A stretch of 64,000 bases of DNA, taken from Alistipes sp. UBA934. GTDB taxonomy: Bacteria; Bacteroidota; Bacteroidia; Bacteroidales; Rikenellaceae. Position 1 is the first letter of the stretch. Each line of letters opens with the position of its first letter. A program made the translations under genes and the position numbers. Positions 36,621 to 43,888 of the stretch are shown piece after piece. The stretch is taken from NCBI GenBank assembly GCA_002293535.1, contig DBDK01000010.1:1-64000 (forward strand), read 5' to 3'. Under the pieces are notes generated by a model. That model was not told the DNA's origin, ran no database searches, and saw only the letters and a program-made list of their open reading frames with translations.

Positions 36621-37895
36621 TCAGTATTTTCCTCTCCAGAGTTTTGCGATGCGTTCTGCGTATTTGGCTTCGGCCGGATTTTCGAGATTGGGTTCGTAGA
36701 AGCGGGTACCTTCGAGTCCTTCGGGCATAAACTCCAGATCGGCGAAACCACCTTCGAAGTCGTGGGCATATTTGTAGCCCTTGTGGTAGTCGAGATCTTT
36801 CATAAGTTTGGTGGGAGCGTTGCGAATGTGCAGAGGTACGGGCCGGTTGGTGGTGTCTTTGCCCACGAGACCCATCGCGCGCTCGATGGCCATATATGAG
36901 GCGTTGCTCTTGGGCGAGTTTGCCAGATAGATTGTCGCCTCAGCAAGTGCGATCCGCGCTTCAGGCATACCGATCTTGTGCACGATATCGAAAGCGGCAT
37001 TGGCAATCAGGAGCGCGTTGGGGTTGGCCAACCCTATGTCTTCGGAAGCCAAAATGGCAAGTCGGCGTGCGATGAAACGAGGCTCCTCGCCACCGGCCAG
37101 CATTCGCGCAAGATAATAGATCGCTGCATTGGGGTCGCTGCCACGCACACTCTTGATGAAAGCCGAAATGACGTCATAGTGCTGCTCACCGTTCTTGTCG
37201 TAGAGGGCGATGTTTTGTTGCAACGCGTCGGTGACGGTGGCGTCGGAGATTATTATCTTTCCATCTGTCGAGGCGGCCAAGATGTCGAGAATGTTCAGCA
37301 GTTTTCGCGCATCGCCGCCCGAGAACTTAAACAGAGCTTCGGTCTCGACAACTTCTACGCCTCTTTCCAAAAGTTCGCTGTCGGTTGTCACGGCGCGGTC
37401 GAGCAGAATCTTCAGCTCGCCGTCGTCCATCGGCTTGAGTACATAGACCTGGCAGCGCGACAACAGCGGCGATATCACCTCGAACGAGGGATTTTCAGTA
37501 GTCGCTCCGATCAGCGTGATGACTCCTTGTTCGACAGCGCCCAGCAGCGAATCCTGCTGGCTCTTGTTGAAACGATGGATCTCATCTATGAACAAAAAAG
37601 GCGAAGGGGTGTTGAAGAATTGCTGTTTGCGAGCACTTTCGATAGCCTCACGCACATCCTTGACACCTGCAGCCACGGCCGAAAGAGTGTAGAACGGACG
37701 CTTCAGCGAGTTTGCAACTAATCGTGCGAGAGTGGTTTTACCAACCCCCGGCGGGCCCCAAAGAATGAACGAGGGGACGTTGCCCGTTTCCATAAAACGG
37801 CGGAACACCCCGTTCTTTCCCACGAGGTGCTCCTGACCTATATATTGGTCGAGTGTTTGAGGTCTTAATCGCTCGGCAAGAGGTTGATTATTCAT
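36621..37895 (-). CDS. rarA: Replication-associated recombination protein RarA (MgsA)
   Basis: AAA+ clamp-loader-like ATPase acting at stalled forks. Walker A is GPPGVGKTT (about residues 47-55), Walker B FIDEIHRFNKSQQDSLLGAVE, sensor 1 GATTENPSF, followed by the tetramerisation domain with GSDPNAAIYYLARMLAGGEEP. Length (424 aa) is normal. First gene of a seven-gene unit; a -7 box ends only 4 nt before its ATG. Confidence 0.95.
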   Translation of the reverse strand: MNNQPLAERLRPQTLDQYIGQEHLVGKNGVFRRFMETGNVPSFILWGPPGVGKTTLARLVANSLKRPFYTLSAVAAGVKDVREAIESARKQQFFNTPSPFLFIDEIHRFNKSQQDSLLGAVEQGVITLIGATTENPSFEVISPLLSRCQVYVLKPMDDGELKILLDRAVTTDSELLERGVEVVETEALFKFSGGDARKLLNILDILAASTDGKIIISDATVTDALQQNIALYDKNGEQHYDVISAFIKSVRGSDPNAAIYYLARMLAGGEEPRFIARRLAILASEDIGLANPNALLIANAAFDIVHKIGMPEARIALAEATIYLANSPKSNASYMAIERAMGLVGKDTTNRPVPLHIRNAPTKLMKDLDYHKGYKYAHDFEGGFADLEFMPEGLEGTRFYEPNLENPAEAKYAERIAKLWRGKY

Positions 37896-37899
37896 CGCT

Positions 37900-37926
37900 C
37901 AAATATAAGAAAAATTTATAACTTTG
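37900..37926. promoter_or_regulatory. Divergent promoter, rarA / TupA-like gene
   Basis: Minus strand TATATTTG (37907-37900), 4 nt before the rarA ATG. Plus strand TAACTTTG (37919-37926), 4 nt before the ATG at 37931. No -33 TTTG is obvious for either. The spacing predicts transcripts starting at or beside the start codon. Confidence 0.55.
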
Positions 37927-37930
37927 CGCA

Positions 37931-38824
37931 ATGAAAAAGATTTTGATGGTAGTCTGGTTTACCATTTTGATGGGACTGGGCAACCCGCGCAAATGGCGAA
38001 TAGTGCGCAAATACTACAAAAGGCGCCTTCGCAGGCCCGATCTGGACAATCCGAGCGATCTTTCGGAGTACATAATGGCCGGTATTCTGTACAAACGTAA
38101 CGACGCTTTCGCCCCCTATGCCGACAAGGTTGCAGTGAAGGATTATCTTCAATCCAAAGGTCTCGGTAATATCGTGCCGCAGAGCTTGGGCGATTGGTCG
38201 CGGGCCGAGGATATAGAGTGGGAAAAACTACCCGAAAAATTTGCCCTCAAGGTCAATCACGGCTGCGGCTATAACGTGTTTTGCAACGATAGCGCCACTT
38301 TCGACCGTAAGCAGGCGACCAAAAAGCTGAACCGTTGGGCCCGTCGCAACTTCAGCTACATCGAGACCCACTATTCGCTCATCGAGCCACGTATTTTTGC
38401 CGAAGAATTTCTCGACGATGCAGGCAACTACCCTGTAGATTATCGCATTTATTGCTTTCGGGGCGAGCCGGCGGTGATCGACGCTACGGTCTGTGTGAAT
38501 AACGACCAGTCGGCGCGCTTCCTACATTACATTTTCGACACCGACTGGAATTATCTTCCGCAATACTCTCGCCGTGTTTACAGTGACCCTGAGCGACTTC
38601 CGCGACCTGAGAACTTTGACAAAATGCTCGACTATGCGCGCACTCTCGCCGCCGATTTCGAGTTCGTGAGGGTCGATATGTACAACTTCGACGGCAAGAT
38701 TTACTTCGGCGAGCTGACCTTCACCCCTTCGGGTGGCGGACTCGCGCAGTTCAATGACTTTGCCTTGCGCGAGATGCACGCTTTACTTGCTGAAACACCT
38801 CGTGGATGCTCCACAGAGCAATAA
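37931..38824 (+). CDS. TupA-like ATP-grasp protein
   Basis: Matches the TupA-like ATP-grasp family, found in surface polysaccharide clusters and thought to ligate an amino acid or similar group onto a glycan. Visible blocks are FALKVNHGCGYNVFCNDS (about 108-125), YIETHYSLIEPRIFAEEFL, DYRIYCFRGEPAVID, and VRVDMYNFDGKIYFGELTFTPSGGG near the C-terminus. A short hydrophobic N-terminus (1-18) may anchor it. It stands alone here, without glycan genes. Its 3' end overlaps the convergent DUF4491 gene by 74 bp. Confidence 0.8.
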   Translation: MKKILMVVWFTILMGLGNPRKWRIVRKYYKRRLRRPDLDNPSDLSEYIMAGILYKRNDAFAPYADKVAVKDYLQSKGLGNIVPQSLGDWSRAEDIEWEKLPEKFALKVNHGCGYNVFCNDSATFDRKQATKKLNRWARRNFSYIETHYSLIEPRIFAEEFLDDAGNYPVDYRIYCFRGEPAVIDATVCVNNDQSARFLHYIFDTDWNYLPQYSRRVYSDPERLPRPENFDKMLDYARTLAADFEFVRVDMYNFDGKIYFGELTFTPSGGGLAQFNDFALREMHALLAETPRGCSTEQ

Positions 38825-39020
38825 AACCCAACACCCCCAGCAGAGCCGAGACCACGATACTTTTCACCAGCACCGATCCCACCAAGGACGCAACGCCCAA
38901 TGCCAGAAATCCCCACCAGGATTTCACTCCCAGCCGGCGTTCTGCCTGAACGACAAGAGGATGGAACGCTCCTATCAGAAGGAACGTTCCAAGTCCGACA
39001 ATTATACCTGTGAACATCAT
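38751..39020 (-). CDS. DUF4491 small membrane protein
   Basis: An 89-residue protein with about three membrane helices and the pattern TGIIVGLGTFLLIGAFHPLVVQAE, typical of the Bacteroidales family DUF4491 (function unknown). Its ATG overlaps the trpB2 stop by 4 bp, so it is transcribed behind the trp attenuator and may be tryptophan-regulated. The last 74 bp overlap the convergent ATP-grasp gene. Confidence 0.8.
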   Translation of the reverse strand: MMFTGIIVGLGTFLLIGAFHPLVVQAERRLGVKSWWGFLALGVASLVGSVLVKSIVVSALLGVLGFIALWSIHEVFQQVKRASRARQSH

Positions 39021-40381
39021 ACTAACTTTTCGAGTACGGAGACTGTCTTTGCGATCTCCGCGTCGCTTAGTTCGTAGTTCTTCAGCGCGCCTGAGAGATA
39101 CTGCTCGTAAGCATAGAGGTCGATCACTCCGTGGCCAGAGAGATTGAAGAGGATTGTGCGTTCTTCGCCGGCCTCCTTTGCGGCCTGAGCTTCGTTAATA
39201 GCTGCACAAATTGCGTGGGTCGATTCGGGTGCGGGAATGATCCCTTCGGTCTTGGCAAAAAGTACGCCTGCCGCCAGCGACTCGACCTGATCGATGTCCA
39301 CCGCCTCGAACAATCCGTCGCGCAAAAGCTGGCTGGCAGTTGTTCCGGCACCGTGATAGCGCAGACCTCCAGCGTGAATGTCCGCCGGATGGAAGCCGTG
39401 ACCAAGAGTGAACATCGGGATCAGCGGAGTGAAGCCGGCAACGTCACCGAAGTCATATTGGAACTCGCCCCTGGTCAGTTTTGGGCAACACGTAGGTTCG
39501 GCGGCTATGAGGCGGGTCTTGCGACCATTCACAAGATTCTCGCGCAGGAACGGGTAGGCAATGCCGCCGAAGTTCGATCCGCCGCCGAAGCAACCGATTA
39601 CCACGTCGGGATAATCGCCCGCCATTTCAAGCTGACGCATAGACTCCTCGCCGATGATGGTTTGGTGCAGGATCACGTGGTTCATCACGCTACCGAGACA
39701 ATAACGTGCGTCGGGATTTTTCATCACCATCTCCACGGCTTCGGAGATTGCTGTTCCCAGCGAGCCGCCGTCGTTCGGGTTGGCCGCAAGAATAGCGCGT
39801 CCGGCATCGGTAGTGTCCGAGGGCGAGGCGAATACATCCGCTCCCCAGGTGTTCATCATCAGTTTGCGGTAAGGCTTTTGCTCGTAGCTTACCTTCACCA
39901 TATAGATCCTCAAATCGAGGCCGAACATCTCCGCTGCCATCGCCATTGCCGAACCCCATTGTCCGCCTCCGGTTTCGGTGGTCATACGGTTAAGTCCCTG
40001 CTTGGCAGCATAATAGGCCTGAGGAACGGCGCTGTTGGGCTTGTGCGAGCCGGCCGGAGAGACACTTTCGTTCTTGAAATATATCTTGATTCCTGCGGGC
40101 AGGTCGAGCGCTTTTTCGAGTTCCGTAGCGCGAACCATAGGCGTACATCTCCAGATCTTGTACTTGTCCTGCACCTCGTCCGGAATGTCGATGTAGCGCT
40201 CCTCGGACATCTCTTGATTGACCAGTTCCTCCACAAAAATGCGGTTCATCAGCTCCTTGGTGACCGGTTCCTTGGTTCCGGGATGGAGTAGCGGCAGAGG
40301 TTTTGTGGGCATATCGGCCACGATGTTATACCATTGTCTGGGCAGTTCGCTGTCCGGTAAAACGATTTTCTTTGTTTTCAT
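39017..40381 (-). CDS. trpB: TrpB2-type tryptophan synthase beta chain
   Basis: PLP enzyme that joins indole and serine to tryptophan. Unlike classical TrpB it shows the longer TrpB2 layout with an N-terminal extension. The PLP lysine is in AGSHKPNSA, the phosphate cup is CFGGGSNFGG, and TETGGGQWGSA lies by the active site. The ATG at 40381 (MKTKKIVLPD) is used because the longer frame runs back into the attenuator. No trpA is adjacent, as is common for TrpB2, which can salvage free indole. Expression is predicted to be controlled by the leader and terminator upstream. Confidence 0.93.
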   Translation of the reverse strand: MKTKKIVLPDSELPRQWYNIVADMPTKPLPLLHPGTKEPVTKELMNRIFVEELVNQEMSEERYIDIPDEVQDKYKIWRCTPMVRATELEKALDLPAGIKIYFKNESVSPAGSHKPNSAVPQAYYAAKQGLNRMTTETGGGQWGSAMAMAAEMFGLDLRIYMVKVSYEQKPYRKLMMNTWGADVFASPSDTTDAGRAILAANPNDGGSLGTAISEAVEMVMKNPDARYCLGSVMNHVILHQTIIGEESMRQLEMAGDYPDVVIGCFGGGSNFGGIAYPFLRENLVNGRKTRLIAAEPTCCPKLTRGEFQYDFGDVAGFTPLIPMFTLGHGFHPADIHAGGLRYHGAGTTASQLLRDGLFEAVDIDQVESLAAGVLFAKTEGIIPAPESTHAICAAINEAQAAKEAGEERTILFNLSGHGVIDLYAYEQYLSGALKNYELSDAEIAKTVSVLEKLV

Positions 40382-40414
40382 AGTTATAATTTTTAAAGGG
40401 TTAAAATTTTCAAA

Positions 40415-40450
40415 TAAAAAAGCCCGCTGTTTGCAGTAAACAACGGGCTC
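40415..40450 (-). terminator. trp attenuator: terminator with competing antiterminator
   Basis: On the minus strand AGCCCG (40449-40444) and a 5-bp inner stem pair back to CGGGCT (40426-40421). A T-rich run (40420-40411) follows, giving an intrinsic terminator about 30 nt before trpB2. The upstream arm GAGCCCGTTGTT (40450-40439) can instead pair with AACGACGG and GCTC within leader codons 16-20 (40493-40480): 8 bp, a 2-nt bulge, then 4 bp, forming an antiterminator. Confidence 0.85.
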
Positions 40451-40473
40451 TGTGGGCAATATATATACAGATA

Positions 40474-40539
40474 TCAGTCGAGCAGCCGTCGTTCATTCAA
40501 CAGTTGCCACCACCAATTCTGTATGTTCTTCAGTTTCAT
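40474..40539 (-). CDS. trpL: trp leader peptide with three consecutive Trp codons
   Basis: A 21-residue peptide beginning MKLKNIQNWWWQLLN and ending with an Asp codon and TGA. Codons 9-11 are TGG TGG TGG. A ribosome stalled there for lack of charged tRNA-Trp would leave codons 16-20 free to form the antiterminator. One that reaches the stop would cover them and allow the terminator. Its own promoter lies just upstream; the -7 box ends 5 nt before this ATG. Confidence 0.88.
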   Translation of the reverse strand: MKLKNIQNWWWQLLNERRLLD

Positions 40540-40544
40540 CGGGA

Positions 40545-40575
40545 CAAAGGTAATACGTTTTGTTTAATTTCCAAA
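40545..40575 (-). promoter_or_regulatory. Promoter of the trp leader-trpB2 unit
   Basis: Minus strand TTTG (40575-40572), 19 bp, TACCTTTG (40552-40545): a full consensus match. The distance to the leader ATG (5 nt) predicts a transcript beginning at or next to the AUG. Confidence 0.7.
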
Positions 40576-40579
40576 CTTT

Positions 40580-40607
40580 TTTGTTAATTTTTTTTTTATT
40601 ATCTTTG
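40580..40607 (+). promoter_or_regulatory. Promoter of the phosphoesterase-RibD-MFS unit
   Basis: TATCTTTG (40600-40607) with a TTTG 16 bp upstream (40580-40583) in a T-rich stretch, 10 nt before the ATG at 40618. It lies back to back with the trp promoter. Confidence 0.55.
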
Positions 40608-40617
40608 GCGGTTATTT

Positions 40618-41595
40618 ATGAGGCTGCTTTTTGTAATACTCTTCTTTGTTCTGCTCTTCGGGGTGTTGTTTTTGCTGGGCTGGCTGTTCGACTGGCTTTG
40701 CAGGCGCATTTTCCACCGTCGCGTGCGTGCATTTCGCATTGCGTCAGTTGTGGTTTGTGGTGCTATTACGGTGGCATTGATCTGGGGTTCGGCTTTCGAG
40801 CTCGATCAATTAAGAGTTACCGAGGTGGAGGTTTGTTCGCCACGCGTACCGAAGGATTTCGAGGGTTATCGCATAGTGCAGTTTTCGGATCTCCATATCA
40901 ATCCTGCCCGTCCGAAACGCTATGAGCGGCTGGTAGAAAAAATCTCCGAACTCAGACCCGACCTTATCGTGAACACTGGCGACATCGTTTCTCTGAGCGA
41001 GCGTGAACTCACCCCCGAAATTGCAGAGATCCTTTCGCATCTTAGTGCTCCGGACGGGGTGTGGAGTATTTGGGGTAATCACGATTTGGGTTTCTACCTA
41101 ACTGCCGATTCGACGGCGTTGGCCGAAAATTTCACCCGCCTCGAAGAAAAGATACACGGAATGGGATGGAAGACACTTTCGGATGAGTCGGCCTATATTC
41201 ACAGGGGTGCCGATTCGATACTTCTTACGGGACTCGATTTTCCTGGTGACGGCACCCATCGTGGTCACAACACTATGTTGGCCGGAGCCGATCTTGAAGC
41301 CGCATACAAGGGAATCGAAGGGCAGCCTTTCAACGTCGTTTTGGCTCATACACCACAGATGTGGCAACGCATAACCGCTCAGGGGAGGGGAGACCTCACC
41401 CTCAGTGGCCACACTCACGCTATGCAGTTCAAACTTTTTGGCTGGTCGCCGGCGAGCTATTTATACGACGAGTGGAGCGGCCGGTATGAAGATGATAAAA
41501 AAAATGTGCTTTATGTCAATGATGGCATAGGATATGCTGGTATCCCGATACGTATCGGGGCACGACCACAAATAACGATCTATACATTGAAATGA
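40618..41595 (+). CDS. Membrane-anchored metallophosphoesterase
   Basis: Calcineurin-like phosphoesterase of the YkuE type. Two N-terminal membrane helices (about residues 2-28 and 40-62) are followed by the dimetal site: FSDLH (about 97), NTGDIV (about 120), WGNHD (about 147), LAHTP (about 240) and SGHTHAMQ (about 258). Substrate unknown; relatives include phosphodiesterases acting on lipids such as UDP-diacylglucosamine. Its stop overlaps the next ATG by 4 bp. Confidence 0.88.
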   Translation: MRLLFVILFFVLLFGVLFLLGWLFDWLCRRIFHRRVRAFRIASVVVCGAITVALIWGSAFELDQLRVTEVEVCSPRVPKDFEGYRIVQFSDLHINPARPKRYERLVEKISELRPDLIVNTGDIVSLSERELTPEIAEILSHLSAPDGVWSIWGNHDLGFYLTADSTALAENFTRLEEKIHGMGWKTLSDESAYIHRGADSILLTGLDFPGDGTHRGHNTMLAGADLEAAYKGIEGQPFNVVLAHTPQMWQRITAQGRGDLTLSGHTHAMQFKLFGWSPASYLYDEWSGRYEDDKKNVLYVNDGIGYAGIPIRIGARPQITIYTLK

Positions 41596-42671
41596 TGCGG
41601 ATAATTCTTTCAGCGGCGGTTTCGGCCGACGGTTATTTGGACAGTTTCGGTGGCGAGCGCTTAGTTCTCTCTTCTCCGGAAGATTGGCGTGCCATCTACT
41701 CCTTGCGTGCCGAGTGCGATGCCATCCTGGTGGGTGCCGAAACTATTCGTCAGGACAACCCTTCACTGGTGATCCGTGACCCCAAGTTGCGCAAAAAGCG
41801 CCTGGCCGAAGGACGCAATGCCGATATTATGAAAGTGGCTGTCAGTGGCTCAGGCAAACTCGACCCCAAGTTGCGATTCTTTACCGAAGGAGAGGGCCAA
41901 AAGGTTGTGTTCACAACGGGTAAAGTTTCGTCCAAATTGTCGGAGGCGGCAACGGTAATTTCACGTCCTGAACTTACAGCAGTCACGATCCTTGTCGAGT
42001 TGCGAAAACTGGGTGTGAGTACGCTTATGATCGAGGGAGGCAGCAAGATACTTTCGATGTTTATGCGCGAGAAGAACTGGGACGAGTTGCGTCTGGGTAT
42101 GGCTCCCATACTTGTGGCCGACGAGAGAGCGCCGCGCCTTGTGGCCGACGGACAGTATCCGCCGATGACCCTTGTCCGTACCGAACGACTGGGTCAGACG
42201 GCCGTTATGCACTTTGTGAATCGTTCGCAACACCGCATAGATTGTAATTATGTAGCCCGCGCAATGCATAACAGTTTGCTTTGTGAACCCGTGCCGAATC
42301 GTTATAGCGTTGGCGCTGTTCTGGTCACGCTCGACGGACAAGAGTTCGACGGTTACACCGGTGAGACCGATCCTACCAATCACGCCGAAGAAGAGGTCAT
42401 TGCCAAGGCCCTGGCGGCAGGTGCCGACCTGAAAGGCGGAACGATATACACAACGATAGAACCTTGCACAAAGCGCAAATCCAAACCCGAATCGTGTTCT
42501 CCGCTCATTATTCGCCACGGCTTGGCGCGCTCGGTTTTCGGACTCAAAGAACCACCCAAATTTGTCGATAACGTAGGTATCGAGACGCTTGCCAATGGAG
42601 GAGTAGAGGTGGTGGAGATGCCCGCATTTGCACCCGAAATCATTGAAATCAACGCACACATCCTGAAATGA
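41592..42671 (+). CDS. RibD-like protein with swapped domain order (reductase-deaminase)
   Basis: Standard bacterial RibD has the deaminase first and the reductase second; here the order is reversed. Residues 1-215 resemble the RibD C-terminal reductase (ILSAAVSADGYLDS, CDAILVGAETIRQDNPSL, LMIEGGSKILSMF). Residues about 235-330 form a zinc deaminase with His264-Ala-Glu266 and Pro291-Cys292 plus Cys302. The nine-residue spacing between the cysteines resembles, from memory, fungal Rib2-type deaminases rather than RibD. Likely role: pyrimidine deamination and reduction in riboflavin synthesis or a related pterin/deazaflavin-like route. Overlaps both neighbours by 4 bp. Confidence 0.82.
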   Translation: MMRIILSAAVSADGYLDSFGGERLVLSSPEDWRAIYSLRAECDAILVGAETIRQDNPSLVIRDPKLRKKRLAEGRNADIMKVAVSGSGKLDPKLRFFTEGEGQKVVFTTGKVSSKLSEAATVISRPELTAVTILVELRKLGVSTLMIEGGSKILSMFMREKNWDELRLGMAPILVADERAPRLVADGQYPPMTLVRTERLGQTAVMHFVNRSQHRIDCNYVARAMHNSLLCEPVPNRYSVGAVLVTLDGQEFDGYTGETDPTNHAEEEVIAKALAAGADLKGGTIYTTIEPCTKRKSKPESCSPLIIRHGLARSVFGLKEPPKFVDNVGIETLANGGVEVVEMPAFAPEIIEINAHILK

Positions 42672-43888
42672 CAACGGGTGGTGCGGGGATACCCGCCGAC
42701 AGACTGTGGACACGAAGCTATGTGCTGATCTGCATAGCTAACTTCCTGATGTGCTTCTCGTTCTACACGCTGGTGCCGACCCTTCCGTTCTATCTTGAGG
42801 AGGTCTTCGGTGCCGGACGAACCACCATTGGGATCATACTTTCGTGCTACACTGTGGCCGTGCTTTGTGTGAGGCCGTTTGCGGGTTGGATCGCCGATAC
42901 TTTCCAGCGAAAACCGCTCTACATAGTAGCCTATTTTCTTTTTATCTCTTTTTTTGTGGGCTATCTTGTCGCGGGGACGTTGCTGATCTTTGGGATTCTA
43001 CGCGTGTTGCACGGCTTTGCATTCGGCACCGTGACCACCACAGGAAATACGCTCGTTATAGATATTATGCCCTCATCGCGGCGAGGCGAAGGGCTGGGCT
43101 ATTATGGGGTGATGAACAACCTTGCAATGAGCATCGGCCCGATGATAGGACTGTTCATCTCGTCGTCGGGTAGTTACAATACGATTTTTTATTGTTCACT
43201 GATCTCCGGCGGCATCGGGTTGATCTTCGCTTCGAGTGTGAAGGCCCCGCGCATTGTTCCCAAAACGCAGTGTAAGGGGATGTCGTTCGACCGGTTCATA
43301 CTGCGCAAGGGATTGCCGGCGTGCGGGGCGATGATGTTGATGGCGATTCCGTGGGGGATGACGATGACCTTCATTGCGATGCACGCCCAAGAGCTCGGAC
43401 TGGTTGCCAACACCGGTTATTTTTTCACTGTGATGGCTGTGGGGCTCATTATCTCACGAATCGGAAGCGGAAAAAGGGTCGATAGGGGCCAGATCACACA
43501 GGTAATCTTCCAGGGAATGTTGATCGTGTTCGTCGGGATTTTGTGTGAGGCTTTTTTGGCTTCGGGAGCTTCACGCAGCATTTCACTCGGCTATGCATTC
43601 TATTTTGCTGCTGCGTTTTTCATAGGATTCGGTTATGGGACGATGTTTCCAGCCACCAACACGATGTTCGTAAATCTCGCTCCCAATGAACGTCGCGCCA
43701 CTGCCAACGCCACTTACCTTACCGGCTGGGATGTCGGCATCGGAGGCGGTATGTTTTTCGGGGGTCGGATTGCCGAGCACTGGGGTCTGGGCACGATCTA
43801 CTATGTCGATATCGCTCTTGCTGCCGTTGCCATCGCCTGGTTCGGTCTCTACGTCATTCCCCACTTCCACCGCAACAAGTTGCGTTAA
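42668..43888 (+). CDS. Major facilitator superfamily transporter
   Basis: A 406-residue protein with about 12 membrane helices and an MFS loop 2-3 signature (RPFAGWIADTFQRKPLYI, about residues 74-91). It also has helix-4/5 blocks such as RVLHGFAFGTVTTTGNTLVIDIMP and GYYGVMNNLAMSIGPMIG. It looks like a drug- or metabolite-exporting H+ antiporter; the substrate is unknown. Coupled by 4-bp overlap to the RibD-like gene, so export or import of a flavin-related compound is conceivable (inference). Confidence 0.88.
   Translation: MTTGGAGIPADRLWTRSYVLICIANFLMCFSFYTLVPTLPFYLEEVFGAGRTTIGIILSCYTVAVLCVRPFAGWIADTFQRKPLYIVAYFLFISFFVGYLVAGTLLIFGILRVLHGFAFGTVTTTGNTLVIDIMPSSRRGEGLGYYGVMNNLAMSIGPMIGLFISSSGSYNTIFYCSLISGGIGLIFASSVKAPRIVPKTQCKGMSFDRFILRKGLPACGAMMLMAIPWGMTMTFIAMHAQELGLVANTGYFFTVMAVGLIISRIGSGKRVDRGQITQVIFQGMLIVFVGILCEAFLASGASRSISLGYAFYFAAAFFIGFGYGTMFPATNTMFVNLAPNERRATANATYLTGWDVGIGGGMFFGGRIAEHWGLGTIYYVDIALAAVAIAWFGLYVIPHFHRNKLR
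42683..42696 (+). repeat. Possible divergent copy 5 of the mini-hairpin repeat
   Basis: GCGGG-GATA-CCCGC, a perfect 5-bp stem and 4-nt loop at the start of the MFS gene, encoding AGIPA, similar to the AGTPA/VGTPT peptides of the other copies. Base identity is low, so membership is uncertain. Confidence 0.25.

Noticed and set aside
39131..40291. 386-codon plus-strand frame opposite trpB2
   Set aside because: Fully antisense to a well-conserved enzyme, no family features, no promoter in the right place.
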